A stretch of 64,000 bases of DNA from Streptomyces tanashiensis (lineage in GTDB: Bacteria; Actinomycetota; Actinomycetes; Streptomycetales; Streptomycetaceae). The number at the start of each line of letters is the position of its first letter. Position 1 is the first letter of the stretch. Of the stretch, positions 8,439-17,160 are shown piece after piece. The position numbers and the translations under genes are program-made. The DNA is taken from assembly GCF_014648895.1 (NCBI RefSeq), contig NZ_BMRZ01000005.1, positions 62,001 to 126,000 of the forward strand, read 5' to 3'. The notes under the pieces are model-generated. The model ran no database searches and was not told the origin of the DNA. It worked only from the letters and a program-made list of their open reading frames with translations.

Positions 8439-8945
8439 ATGTACGGCTACGAGCAGAACCCGGGTGCCCAGCAGCAGTACGCGCCGCCTCCGCAGGGGCA
8501 GTACGCGCCGCCGCAGGCCGGCATGCAGGCCGGTATGCAGGGCGGCGGATACGCCCAGCAGCAGCCGCCGCTGTACCCGGAGCCCTCGCCGCCCTCCCTC
8601 GCGGACGCCGTGCGCGCCTTCACGACCGGCACCCTGGCCGCCGAGGACTTCCAGCAGATCTTCGCGACCTCCAAGGTCTACTGCCCGCGGGGCGACAACC
8701 CCGGTTTCCTGGCCCTGCACAACACCCAGCAGCCGGTGATCCCGATGTTCACCTCGCTCAAGGAGCTGCGGCGGTACGCGGGCAAGGAGTCGAAGTACTT
8801 CGTGATCACCGGTGCCGAGGTGATCGACCTGCTGCCCACCGGCTACGGCTTCGTCCTCGACATGGAGGGTGACCACCGCATGGTCTTCGACGCGAAGGCC
8901 GTGGAGCAGATGGTCGACTTCGCGATGCGGCGGATGTACGGCTGA
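8439..8945 (+). CDS. SseB-family protein with Q/P/Y-rich N-terminus
   Basis: 168 residues. The first about 48 are a low-complexity region rich in Gln, Pro, Tyr and Gly (QQQYAPPPQGQYAPPQ...). They are followed by an SseB-type domain (about 50-168) with LKELRRYAGKESKYFVITGAEVIDLLPTGYGFVLDM. The start ATG at 8439 is preferred over upstream ATGs because the sequence before it looks like promoter (TAGGCT at 8425-8430, placed for a leaderless transcript) and overlaps the divergent control region. Actinobacterial SseB-like proteins have no firm function. A strong terminator follows. Confidence 0.85.
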   Translation: MYGYEQNPGAQQQYAPPPQGQYAPPQAGMQAGMQGGGYAQQQPPLYPEPSPPSLADAVRAFTTGTLAAEDFQQIFATSKVYCPRGDNPGFLALHNTQQPVIPMFTSLKELRRYAGKESKYFVITGAEVIDLLPTGYGFVLDMEGDHRMVFDAKAVEQMVDFAMRRMYG

Positions 8946-8968
8946 CGGAGGCTGGACACAAGGGAGAG

Positions 8969-8994
8969 CGCCCGGGAGGAATTCCTCCCGGGCG
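8969..8994 (+). terminator. Perfect 26-bp palindrome, terminator of the SseB-like gene
   Basis: Uninterrupted inverted repeat: CGCCCGGGAGGAA at 8969-8981 and its complement at 8982-8994, starting 23 bp after the stop codon. It forms a very stable hairpin. Confidence 0.8.
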
Positions 8995-9016
8995 TTCCGC
9001 GTTCTGGGTGGCAGAA

Positions 9017-9032
9017 AGTTCAGTGTTCAACT
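9017..9032. promoter_or_regulatory. Candidate operator upstream of pirin
   Basis: The near-palindrome AGTTCAGTGTTCAACT lies 39 bp before the pirin ATG. It matches 11 of 16 positions with the palindrome in front of the flavin monooxygenase at about 43.3 kb, including AGTT and TTCAAC. A shared MarR-type repressor is possible but unproven. Confidence 0.35.
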
Positions 9033-9070
9033 AAAGTGGACGTACAAGGTCGCACCTAGGAGGTCCGGTC

Positions 9071-10033
9071 ATGCCCGCTGTGACTGTCGAGAACCCGCTC
9101 ACCCTGCCGCGCGTCGCCGCCCCGGCCGACGCCGTCTCCCGCCCCGTCCTCGCCGTCACCACGGCTCCCTCGGGCTTCGAGGGCGAGGGATTCCCGGTCC
9201 GCCGCGCGTTCGCCGGGATCAACTACCAGTACCTCGACCCGTTCATCATGATGGACCAGATGGGTGAGGTGGAGTACGCGCCCGGAGAGCCCAAGGGCAC
9301 GCCCTGGCACCCCCACCGCGGCTTCGAGACCGTCACCTACATCATCGACGGGACCTTCGACCACCAGGACTCCAACGGCGGCGGCGGAACCATCACCAAC
9401 GGCGACACCCAGTGGATGACCGCCGGCTCCGGCCTCCTCCACATCGAGGCCCCGCCGGAGTCCCTCGTCGTCAGCGGCGGCCTCTTCCACGGCCTCCAGC
9501 TCTGGGTGAACCTCCCCGCCTCCGACAAGATGATGGCCCCCCGCTACCAGGACATCCGCGGCGGCCAGGTCCAGCTCCTCACCACCCCGGACGGCGGCGC
9601 GCTGCTCCGCGTCATCGCCGGCGAGCTCGACGGCCACGAGGGCCCCGGCGTCACCCACACCCCGATCACGATGATCCACGCCACCCTGCGCCCCGGCGCC
9701 GAGATCAGCCTGCCCTGGCGCGAGGACTTCAACGGTCTCGCGTACGTGCTCGCCGGCCGCGGCACCGTCGGCACGGACCGGCGGCCGGTCCACACCGGCC
9801 AGACCGCCGTCTTCGGCAAGGGCGGCGCGCTCACCGTCCGCGCCGACGAGAAGCAGGACGGCAACACCCCGGACCTGGAGGTCGTCCTCCTCGGCGGGCA
9901 GCCGATCCGCGAGCCCATGGCCCACTACGGCCCGTTCGTCATGAACACCCAGGCCGAACTGCGCCAGGCCTTCGAGGACTTCCAGGCGGGCCGCCTCGGC
10001 ACGATCCCGGCGGTCCACGGCATGGGCGAGTAA
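9071..10033 (+). CDS. Pirin-family bicupin protein
   Basis: 320-residue bicupin. The N-terminal cupin (about 35-165) contains the iron-binding residues in PWHPHRGFETVTYIIDG (two histidines) and SGLLHIEAPPE (His and Glu). The C-terminal cupin (about 175-300) has ISLPWREDFNGLAYVLAGRGTVG. Pirins are cytoplasmic; some oxidise quercetin, others act as redox-sensing partners of regulators or enzymes. The start ATG is preceded by an excellent Shine-Dalgarno (AGGAGGT). It stands alone between two terminators, with a possible redox-linked operator upstream. Confidence 0.93.
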   Translation: MPAVTVENPLTLPRVAAPADAVSRPVLAVTTAPSGFEGEGFPVRRAFAGINYQYLDPFIMMDQMGEVEYAPGEPKGTPWHPHRGFETVTYIIDGTFDHQDSNGGGGTITNGDTQWMTAGSGLLHIEAPPESLVVSGGLFHGLQLWVNLPASDKMMAPRYQDIRGGQVQLLTTPDGGALLRVIAGELDGHEGPGVTHTPITMIHATLRPGAEISLPWREDFNGLAYVLAGRGTVGTDRRPVHTGQTAVFGKGGALTVRADEKQDGNTPDLEVVLLGGQPIREPMAHYGPFVMNTQAELRQAFEDFQAGRLGTIPAVHGMGE

Positions 10034-10053
10034 CACCCGCCCGTACGCCGCTT

Positions 10054-10080
10054 GACGGGCCGTCACCCGTACGGCCCGTC
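10054..10080 (+). terminator. Terminator after pirin
   Basis: GACGGGCCGT at 10054-10063 pairs perfectly with ACGGCCCGTC at 10071-10080 around a 7-nt loop, 20 bp after the pirin stop codon and 40 bp before the exporter gene. Confidence 0.8.
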
Positions 10081-10121
10081 AGCGCGCGACGACGCGCCGA
10101 CGGGCGTGGTCCGGTGGTCGG

Positions 10122-11231
10122 GTGCAGACGAGCCGAGCGCCCCTCCTCCCCGAACCCGCCCGCCGGTTCGCCGCCTGGTGCGTCGTCCTGCTCCTCGCCG
10201 CCGGGGTCGCCGCCGTCTTCATCTGGCTCTGCGTCGTCTTCAAGACGGCCGTCACCCCCGCCCTGCTCGCGATCCTCGGCACCGCCCTCCTCGGGCCGCT
10301 CTACCGGCGCCTGCTGCGGATGAAGGTCGGCAAGGGGCTCGCCGCGGCGCTCACCGTCGTCGCCGTCCTCGTGGTCGTCGGCGGTGCCACGTACATCGTC
10401 GTCCTCGCCCTCATCGACACCGGCGACCAGATCGTCGCCTCGCTCCGGCAGGCCGCCCTCGACATCGCGAAGCACTTCGGCGCGGCCGGGACCTCCCTCG
10501 ACGACCTCGCGAAGAACGCCAAGGTCCTCCTGGAGAAGTTCGGCGGGACCGCGGCCTCCGGGGTCATCAGCGGCGTCAGCATCGTCGGCCAGATGCTCGC
10601 CACCGCCGTCCTCGCGCTGCTCCTCATCTTCTTCTTCCTGAAGGACTCCGACCGGGTCGCCGGCGCCCTGCGCTCCCTCGCCCCCCGCACCACCGGCGAC
10701 CTCGTCGAGGCCATGGCGCGCCGCGCCTTCGAGGCCGTCGAGGGCTTCATGCGCGGCACCACCTTCGTGGCCCTCGTCGACGCCGTCCTCATCGGCATCG
10801 GCCTGGTCGTCCTCGACGTGCCCGGCGCGGTCGGGCTCGCCGCGCTCGTCTTCGTCACCGCCTACATCCCGTACCTCGGCGCCTTCCTCTCCGGCGCCGT
10901 CGCCGTCCTCGTCGCCCTCGCCGACCGGGGCTTCGTCATCGCGCTCTGGGTCCTCGGCATCGTCCTCGCGGTCCAGGTCCTCGAGGGGAACGTCCTCCAG
11001 CCCATGGTCCAGAGCCGGACCGTGCAGATGCACCCGGCCGTCGTGATGCTCGCGATCACCGCCGGGGCGTCCGTCGCGGGCGTCCTGGGCATGCTGCTCG
11101 CCGTACCGCTGACGGCGGCGGCGACGGGGATCCTGGGGGAACTGCGGACGCGGTACGGGACACCACCACCGCCCTCGGAGGAGAAACCCCAGGCCGGGGC
11201 CGGCCCGCCCGGCTCGAACGAGGAACCCTAG
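10122..11231 (+). CDS. AI-2E family transporter (membrane)
   Basis: 369-residue multi-pass membrane protein of the AI-2 exporter superfamily (PerM/YdiK/TqsA). Two to three hydrophobic helices lie at the N-terminus (about 15-85), a soluble amphipathic segment at about 95-145, then about five more helices with the family's ALVFVTAYIPYLGAFLSGAVAVLVAL and VQVLEGNVLQPMVQSRTVQMHP. The C-terminal tail is proline/glutamate rich. Substrates of actinobacterial members are unknown, and some members are ion antiporters rather than AI-2 exporters. GTG start at 10122. The stop shares a CTAG tetranucleotide with the stop of the convergent hydrolase gene. Confidence 0.88.
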   Translation: MQTSRAPLLPEPARRFAAWCVVLLLAAGVAAVFIWLCVVFKTAVTPALLAILGTALLGPLYRRLLRMKVGKGLAAALTVVAVLVVVGGATYIVVLALIDTGDQIVASLRQAALDIAKHFGAAGTSLDDLAKNAKVLLEKFGGTAASGVISGVSIVGQMLATAVLALLLIFFFLKDSDRVAGALRSLAPRTTGDLVEAMARRAFEAVEGFMRGTTFVALVDAVLIGIGLVVLDVPGAVGLAALVFVTAYIPYLGAFLSGAVAVLVALADRGFVIALWVLGIVLAVQVLEGNVLQPMVQSRTVQMHPAVVMLAITAGASVAGVLGMLLAVPLTAAATGILGELRTRYGTPPPPSEEKPQAGAGPPGSNEEP

Positions 11232-12043
11232 GCCGCGGTCAGCCCGCCCGGCTCGAACGAGGCCAGCATCTGTTCCAGCGCCGCCTGGTCCGGCCCCACG
11301 AACGGGTCGGCGTCCGGAGCGCCCGCGATCGTCCGCAGCATCCGGTCGGTCATCCGCACGGCCGGCGGCAGGTGCGTGCACAGCACGATCTCCGGGTTCA
11401 TCTCGGCCAGCGGCGCGAGCGTCGCCCGGTACTTCTCCGGGTCCACGAGGTGCACCCACGGGCTGTCGAGCGTCGCCCAGAGCAGCTGGGCCCGCTGCAG
11501 CTCCTCCGGCTTCAGGTCGCTCGCGTGCCCGCTCTCCGCGATCTCGGCGCTCGGCATCGGGCCGCCGAAGCAGTCGGAACTGAAGCAGATCCGCGTGCGG
11601 TCGTCGTAGAAGCCGACGGTCGCCGGGTTGTCGAAGAGCGGCGGACGGAAGGCGTGCAGCGTGCGGTCGCCGACGTCGAGGGACTCGCCGGGGTTGAGGA
11701 AGTACACCCGGTCCAGGGGCAGCGGCCGCTCGGTCATCATGATGCCCATGCCGAGGAAGGTCGTGATCACGCGCGCGCGTGGGGCGGCGTCGAGCAGGTC
11801 GAAGATCCCGCCGGTGTGGTCCCGGTCGGGATGGGTGAGCCAGATCCAGCGCACGTCGGCCGGGTCCATGACGCCGCCGAGCGCGGCGACGAAGTCGCGG
11901 TCCTCGACCGAGAGCCCGGTGTCCACGACCACGGGCTCGGCGGCGGTGAGGACGTAGGCGTTGGCGGGGATGTGCCCGACGCCCGGGGCTTCGAGACTGT
12001 CGGCGATCACCGTGGTGTCGCTGCCGACCTTGTGCGTGTCCAT
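11228..12043 (-). CDS. Metallo-beta-lactamase-fold hydrolase
   Basis: 271 residues with the MBL fold. The metal motif is WLTHPDRDHTGG, an H-x-D-x-D-H variant in which the first histidine pair is HPDRDH rather than the classical HxHxDH. Further ligands are likely in FSSDCFGG and VLCTHLPP. The sequence with FDNPATVGFYDDRT resembles flavodiiron/ODP-like oxygen-binding MBL domains, but no flavodoxin domain follows. The coding frame is open for another 2.5 kb upstream, but residues there lack protein character and overlap the phosphatase gene, so ATG at 12043 is used. Substrate unknown. Confidence 0.85.
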   Translation of the reverse strand: MDTHKVGSDTTVIADSLEAPGVGHIPANAYVLTAAEPVVVDTGLSVEDRDFVAALGGVMDPADVRWIWLTHPDRDHTGGIFDLLDAAPRARVITTFLGMGIMMTERPLPLDRVYFLNPGESLDVGDRTLHAFRPPLFDNPATVGFYDDRTRICFSSDCFGGPMPSAEIAESGHASDLKPEELQRAQLLWATLDSPWVHLVDPEKYRATLAPLAEMNPEIVLCTHLPPAVRMTDRMLRTIAGAPDADPFVGPDQAALEQMLASFEPGGLTAA

Positions 12044-12126
12044 GGCGTACTCCGTGGTCCCCCCGGCGGCCGTACGAGACCAGTGTCCTCCGGAGGTCCG
12101 GGGCCCGCCCGTCCGGCGGCGCCCGC

Positions 12127-14247
12127 CTACGCGCGGCAGGCGTCCCCCGTGGGGGTCTCGTTCAGCTCGAACCAGATCGCCTTGCCCTCGCCCCGCGGGT
12201 CGACGCCCCACGCGTCCGCCAGCATCTCCATCAGGACCAGGCCGCGTCCGCTCGACGCCATCTCGCCCGGATGCCGCTTGTGGGGCAGCTCGTCGCTCCC
12301 GTCGGAGACCTCCACGCGCAGCCGCCGCGCCTTCTCGCCGCAGGCCACCTCCGCCACCAGGAGCGCGTCGCCGTCGGTGTGGACGAGGACGTTCGTGACC
12401 ATCTCGGAGACCATCAGGACCGCCGAGTCGAGCTGGTCCTCGTCCGACCAGTCGTGCAGCAGCTGCCGGACCTGCTGGCGCGCCTCGGCGATCCGTTCCG
12501 GCTCGGCCTGGGCGATCGTCATCAGGGTGCGGCGCGGGGCCTCCCGGACGGTGCCGGCGGGCCGCCGGGAGAGCAGCAGGACGGCGATGTCGTCCTCGCG
12601 GCGGTCGGCGAGCGGACCCGTCGTGTGGTGCGAGCCGGGGCCGTGGACGGCCTCCACCAGGGCGTCGGCGAGCCGCTCCAGATCCTCGCCGTCGTGGGAC
12701 TCCAGGAGCTCCCTGACCCGCTCCCAGCCGCTGTCCAGGTCGTGCCCGCCGGTCTCCAGGAGCCCGTCGGTGCAGATCATCAGGGTCTCGCCGGGGTCCA
12801 GGGTGAGCCGGGTGGTGGGGTAGTCCGTGTCGGGGTCGATGCCGAGGGGCAGCCCGCCGGCCGTGGGCCGCAGCAGAACCGTTCCGTCGTTCATCCGTAC
12901 CGCCGGGTCCGGATGCCCCGCCCGCGCGATGTCGACCGTGCCCGTCTCCAGGTCGACCTCCAGATAGAGGCAGGTCGCGAAGCGGGGCCCGCCGCTCTCC
13001 TCCCCGTCGTCCCCGTCGGTGATCCCGTAGAGGAAGCGGGAGGCGCGCGAGAGGACCGCGTCCGGGCGGTGGCCCTCGGAGGCGTACGCGCGCAGGGCGA
13101 TCCGCAGCTGCCCCATCAGACCGGCCGCCCGCACGTCGTGCCCCTGCACGTCGCCGATGACGAGGGCGATCCGGCCCGCGCCGCGCCCGCCGGTGCGGGA
13201 GGTGCCGCCGGGCAGCCGGATCATGTCGTACCAGTCGCCGCCGACCTGGAGCCCGCCGCCGGTCGGCACGTACCGCGCGGCGACCTGGATGCCGGGGATG
13301 CCCGGCCCGAGGACCGGCATCATCGTCCGCTGGAGGCCGAGCGACAGCTCGCGCTCGGACTCGGCCACGCCCGCGCGTGCGAGGGCCTGCGCGAGCATCC
13401 GCGCGACCGTCGTCAGCACCGAACGCTCGTCGGGAGTGAACGCCACCGGGTGCTTGAAGGCCGCCATCCAGGCGCCCATCGTCCGCCCGGCGACGACCAG
13501 CGGCACGAAGGCCCAGGAGCGGCGCCCGAAGCGCTGGGCGAGCGGCCAGGTCATGGGGAAGCGGCGCAGGTACTCCTCGGGCGTCGGGAGGTAGATGGCG
13601 CGCCCGGTCCGTGCGACCTCGGCCGCCGGATAGTCCGTGTCCAGCGACATCGACGTGAACGGCCCCTCGTCGCCCTCGCTGTGCCCGTGGTGGCCGATCA
13701 CCGTCAGCCGTTCGCCCGCCACGCCGAAGACGGCGAGCCCGTCCGGAGAGAATCCGGGCATCGACAGGGAGGCCGCCACGCGCAGCACCTCGGCCGTCGA
13801 CCGCGCCTCGGCGAGTGCCCGCCCCGCGTCGAGGAGGAAGGCCTCCCGGGAGCGGCGCCAGTCGCCGGTGATGGGGGTGCGGGCGGCGGTGCCGGGCAGC
13901 TGCTCGGCGACCTCCTGGAGGGTGCCGACCAGCTGGTAGTCGTTCCCCTCGATGAGCGGCTTCGACCTGCTCCGTACGGTACGGAGGACCCGTCCGTGCT
14001 CGTCCATGATCCGCAGCCGGGCCTCGGCGAGGGTGCCCTCGGCCACGGCGAGGTTGACGACCCCGTCGATCTCGTTCCAGTCGACCGGATGAAAGCGGGA
14101 CCGTACGGCCGCCTCGGTGAGCCGCACGGGTTCGGCGGGCAGCCCCAGCAGCCGGGCGGCCTCGGCGTCGAGCGTGACGATCCCGGACGCGTTGTCCCAG
14201 CGCCACAGGCCGGTCGCGATCGCGGCCAGGACGTCCTCGGTGCGCAT
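12127..14247 (-). CDS. PAS-GAF-SpoIIE phosphatase-HATPase regulator
   Basis: 706 residues in four modules: PAS-like sensor (about 1-120), GAF (about 150-310), PP2C/SpoIIE serine phosphatase (about 325-555; VGGDWYDMIRLPGG and VIGDVQGHDVRAAGLMGQLR carry metal aspartates) and an RsbW-like HATPase (about 570-700; N-box MVSEMVTNVLVHTDGD, GRGLVLMEMLADAWGV). Such proteins dephosphorylate anti-anti-sigma factors while the kinase domain can phosphorylate them, linking a sensed signal to sigma-factor release. No transmembrane segment is present, so it is cytoplasmic. No sigma or anti-sigma gene is adjacent, so its partner is elsewhere. ATG at 14247, divergent from aspS. Confidence 0.92.
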   Translation of the reverse strand: MRTEDVLAAIATGLWRWDNASGIVTLDAEAARLLGLPAEPVRLTEAAVRSRFHPVDWNEIDGVVNLAVAEGTLAEARLRIMDEHGRVLRTVRSRSKPLIEGNDYQLVGTLQEVAEQLPGTAARTPITGDWRRSREAFLLDAGRALAEARSTAEVLRVAASLSMPGFSPDGLAVFGVAGERLTVIGHHGHSEGDEGPFTSMSLDTDYPAAEVARTGRAIYLPTPEEYLRRFPMTWPLAQRFGRRSWAFVPLVVAGRTMGAWMAAFKHPVAFTPDERSVLTTVARMLAQALARAGVAESERELSLGLQRTMMPVLGPGIPGIQVAARYVPTGGGLQVGGDWYDMIRLPGGTSRTGGRGAGRIALVIGDVQGHDVRAAGLMGQLRIALRAYASEGHRPDAVLSRASRFLYGITDGDDGEESGGPRFATCLYLEVDLETGTVDIARAGHPDPAVRMNDGTVLLRPTAGGLPLGIDPDTDYPTTRLTLDPGETLMICTDGLLETGGHDLDSGWERVRELLESHDGEDLERLADALVEAVHGPGSHHTTGPLADRREDDIAVLLLSRRPAGTVREAPRRTLMTIAQAEPERIAEARQQVRQLLHDWSDEDQLDSAVLMVSEMVTNVLVHTDGDALLVAEVACGEKARRLRVEVSDGSDELPHKRHPGEMASSGRGLVLMEMLADAWGVDPRGEGKAIWFELNETPTGDACRA

Positions 14248-14417
14248 TGCCCCACTTTATGAATATCGGACAGCAGGTCGCCACCGAGAGTATTCGAAAT
14301 CCGATCTTGGCCCGGCCGGTACTCTGGGTGGGTCTGCCCTCGTGTCCTGTGACATCCGTGACAGGGGCCACAGGGCGGCGTCCCTCACCCGAGATCCCGA
14401 AGACTGGATGAACGACG

Positions 14418-16226
14418 ATGCATCGGTACAGGTCCCACACCTGCGGCGAGCTCCGCGCCTCTGACGTCGGCACCGACGTCCGGCTGAGCGGCTGGCTGCA
14501 CAATCGGCGCGACCTGGGCGGCATCCTCTTCATCGATCTGCGCGACCACTACGGCATCACGCAGCTCGTCGCCCGGCCCGGCACCCCCGCCGCCGAGGTG
14601 CTCGACAAGCTGACGAAGGAGACCGTCGTCCGCGTGGACGGCAAGGTCGTCTCCCGCGGCGCGGAGAACGTCAACCCCGAGCTGCCGACCGGCGAGATCG
14701 AGATCGAGGCCCTCGAGGTCGAGGTCCTGGGCGCCGCCAAGCAGATCCCCTTCACCATCAACGCCGACGACGGCGTCAACGAGGAGCGGCGCCTGGAGTA
14801 CCGCTTCCTCGACCTGCGCCGCGAGCGCATGCACCGCAACATCATGCTGCGCTCCGCCGTCATCGCCTCCATCCGCTCCAAGATGGTGGCCCTCGGCTTC
14901 AACGAGATGGCGACCCCGATCCTCGCCGCGACCTCCCCCGAGGGCGCCCGCGACTTCGTCGTCCCGTCCCGCCTGAACCCGGGCAAGTTCTACGCGCTGC
15001 CGCAGGCGCCGCAGCAGTTCAAGCAGCTGCTGATGATCTCCGGCTTCGACCGGTACTTCCAGATCGCGCCCTGCTTCCGCGACGAGGACGCCCGCGCCGA
15101 CCGTTCGCCGGGCGAGTTCTACCAGCTCGACGTCGAGATGTCCTTCGTCGAGCAGGAGGACGTCTTCCAGCCGATCGAGAAGCTCATGACGGAGCTCTTC
15201 GAGGAGTTCGGCGGCGGCCGCCACGTCACCTCCCCGTTCCCGCGGATCCCGTTCCGCGAGTCGATGCTCAAGTACGGCAACGACAAGCCGGACCTGCGCA
15301 CCGACCTCGAACTCGTCGACCTCACCGACGTCTTCGAGAACTCCGAGTTCAAGGCCTTCGCCGGCAAGCACGTCCGCGCGCTCGCCGTCCCGAACACCGG
15401 TGACCAGCCGCGCAAGTTCTTCGACCAGCTCGGCGACTTCGCGGTCTCCCTCGGCGCGAAGGGCCTGGCCTGGGTCCGCGTCGGCGAGGGCAACGCCCTC
15501 ACCGGCCCGATCGCCAAGTTCCTCACCGAGGAGAACGTCAAGGTCCTCGCCGAGCGTCTGGGCCTGGAGCCCGGTCACGCCGTCTTCTTCGGCGCCGGCG
15601 AGTTCGACGAGGTCTCCAAGATCATGGGCCCGGTCCGGGTCGAGGCCGCCAAGCGCGCCGGCCGGTTCGAGGAGAACGTCTTCCGCTTCGCGTGGATCGT
15701 CGACTTCCCGATGTACGAGCGGGACGAGGAGACCGGCAAGATCGACTTCTCGCACAACCCGTTCTCCATGCCGCAGGGCGGCCTCCAGGCCCTGGAGACC
15801 CAGGACCCGCTGGACGTCCTCGGCTGGCAGTACGACATCGTCTGCAACGGCATCGAGCTCTCCTCGGGCGCGATCCGCAACCACGAGCCCGAGATCATGT
15901 TCAAGGCCTTCGAGATCGCGGGCTACTCCCGCGAGACCGTCGAGTCCGAGTTCGCGGGCATGCTCCGCGCCTTCGAGTACGGCGCCCCGCCGCACGGTGG
16001 CATCGCCCCGGGCGTCGACCGCATCGTGATGCTCCTCGCCGACGAGCCCAACATCCGCGAGACGATCGCCTTCCCGCTCAACGGCAACGCCCAGGACCTC
16101 CTGATGGGCGCCCCGACGGAGCTGGACGAGTCCCGCCTGCGCGAGCTGAACATCCAGCTCCGCAAGCCGGTCGAGAAGAAGACCACGGACATCACGGACG
16201 CGGTCCACCCGGACGCGGCGCGGTAG
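14418..16226 (+). CDS. aspS: Aspartyl-tRNA synthetase
   Basis: 602-residue bacterial-type class II synthetase charging tRNA-Asp. It has an N-terminal OB anticodon domain (about 1-105; GWLHNRRDLGGILFIDLRDHYG), catalytic core with motif 2 FRDEDARADRSPGEFYQLD (about 218) and motif 3 GGIAPGVDRIVML (about 530), and the bacterial GAD insert (about 290-420). In the OB loop, RRDLGG has a leucine where non-discriminating enzymes usually have histidine, which hints at a tRNA-Asp-specific enzyme; that is inference. ATG at 14418, with a hairpin terminator after the gene. Confidence 0.97.
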   Translation: MHRYRSHTCGELRASDVGTDVRLSGWLHNRRDLGGILFIDLRDHYGITQLVARPGTPAAEVLDKLTKETVVRVDGKVVSRGAENVNPELPTGEIEIEALEVEVLGAAKQIPFTINADDGVNEERRLEYRFLDLRRERMHRNIMLRSAVIASIRSKMVALGFNEMATPILAATSPEGARDFVVPSRLNPGKFYALPQAPQQFKQLLMISGFDRYFQIAPCFRDEDARADRSPGEFYQLDVEMSFVEQEDVFQPIEKLMTELFEEFGGGRHVTSPFPRIPFRESMLKYGNDKPDLRTDLELVDLTDVFENSEFKAFAGKHVRALAVPNTGDQPRKFFDQLGDFAVSLGAKGLAWVRVGEGNALTGPIAKFLTEENVKVLAERLGLEPGHAVFFGAGEFDEVSKIMGPVRVEAAKRAGRFEENVFRFAWIVDFPMYERDEETGKIDFSHNPFSMPQGGLQALETQDPLDVLGWQYDIVCNGIELSSGAIRNHEPEIMFKAFEIAGYSRETVESEFAGMLRAFEYGAPPHGGIAPGVDRIVMLLADEPNIRETIAFPLNGNAQDLLMGAPTELDESRLRELNIQLRKPVEKKTTDITDAVHPDAAR

Positions 16227-16244
16227 GAGTTCTTTGATGGCCGG

Positions 16245-16278
16245 AAGGGCCCGGAATCCCCAGGGGTTCCGGGCCCTT
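16245..16278 (+). terminator. Terminator between aspS and the Rpn-like gene
   Basis: AAGGGCCCGGAA at 16245-16256 pairs perfectly with TTCCGGGCCCTT at 16267-16278 around a 10-nt loop. Placed between convergent genes, it can serve both. Confidence 0.85.
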
Positions 16279-16301
16279 CTGATGTGTGTGAGCCGCGATG
16301 G

Positions 16302-17156
16302 CTACGCGTCGTCCTCCGCGAAGATCGCCTCGGCGGTGGCGACGGTGACGGCGCGTACGAGCCACCGGCGCAGCGTCTCGGGGTCGTTGCAGCCCTCGAC
16401 CCGCTCCCGCACGGAGTCGGACACCGCGAGTCCACGCTGCTCCAGCACGATCAGTATGGCGTCCGCATTGCCCTGGGCTCGGCCTTCGTCCCGGAGCTCT
16501 TCGGACAGGTAGGAGGTGTAGAAGGAGAGGTCCACGGCCACCAGATTCCTCCAGACTTCTCTGGCAGGGCGGTTGCCCAGCCCCTGAGCGGTGAATTCGA
16601 TGATCGGGTCCGCGACGTCCTCGGGGACGTCCCGCAGCGCGCTGGACAGGGCTTTCAGTATGGCACCGATGTCCGGATCGCCCGCGTGCGTGAGGGCCGA
16701 CAGAGTGGCCAGTGCCAGGTCGGCCCGGGCCTCTGCCGGATCGGTGATCACCGGCATGTTGTGGGGGCCGACGACGATGGGCTGAACGGTGAGGGTGGGC
16801 ATGTGCGGCGGCCCGCTGGCCACGGGCCGACCGGCCCATTCGGCGGTGCCCCGGTCCTGGCACACGACCAGCAGCGCCGTCGGAAGCCGGTACTTCGTCC
16901 ACAGGTAGGCGGTGTAGTACGCCAAGCTCGCCGGTTTGGCCGGGTCCTTCTTTCCCTGCGCCTCGATGGCGAGGAGGAGAGAGCCGTCCCTCTCTGTGTC
17001 GAGCCGCAGGAGGGTGTCCACTCTTCGTTCGACCGGACTCGCCTCGGTCAGGTCGGTGGGCAGGAGAGAGATCTCGATCGGGGGCGGGAGAGAAAGTCCG
17101 AGCAGGTCGGAAAGACGGCTGAACAGTCGGGGGTCGTGCCGGAAGATCCGGTGCAT
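16302..17156 (-). CDS. Rpn-like PD-(D/E)XK nuclease-family protein
   Basis: 284 residues. The region at about 40-75 reads VDTLLRLDTERDGSLLLAIEAQGKKD, which matches the D...E-x-Q-x-K core of Rpn/YhgA-type PD-(D/E)XK nucleases. ASLAYYTAYLWTKY follows as in that family. The C-terminal half is helical (EELRDEGRAQGNADAILIVLEQRGLAVSDSVRERVEGC), as in many transposase-like Rpn relatives. It lies 4 bp after the winged-helix gene upstream and is probably co-transcribed. Rpn proteins are recombination-promoting nucleases, and some are being discussed in phage defence. Activity here is inferred. Confidence 0.7.
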   Translation of the reverse strand: MHRIFRHDPRLFSRLSDLLGLSLPPPIEISLLPTDLTEASPVERRVDTLLRLDTERDGSLLLAIEAQGKKDPAKPASLAYYTAYLWTKYRLPTALLVVCQDRGTAEWAGRPVASGPPHMPTLTVQPIVVGPHNMPVITDPAEARADLALATLSALTHAGDPDIGAILKALSSALRDVPEDVADPIIEFTAQGLGNRPAREVWRNLVAVDLSFYTSYLSEELRDEGRAQGNADAILIVLEQRGLAVSDSVRERVEGCNDPETLRRWLVRAVTVATAEAIFAEDDA

Positions 17157-17160
17157 CGCC

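Noticed and set aside
10052..12823. 923-residue plus-strand open frame across the exporter, hydrolase and phosphatase genes
   Set aside because: It changes compositional character at each gene border and has no recognisable domain; it is a frame shadow.
12044..14533. Upstream extension of the metallo-beta-lactamase-fold gene to over 1000 residues
   Set aside because: The extension overlaps the SpoIIE phosphatase gene on the same strand in another frame, and its translation is Arg/Gly/Pro-rich.
16302..17156. Insertion-sequence transposase
   Set aside because: Although such proteins are often labelled transposase-like, no terminal inverted repeats or target duplications were seen, and the core motif fits Rpn-type nucleases.
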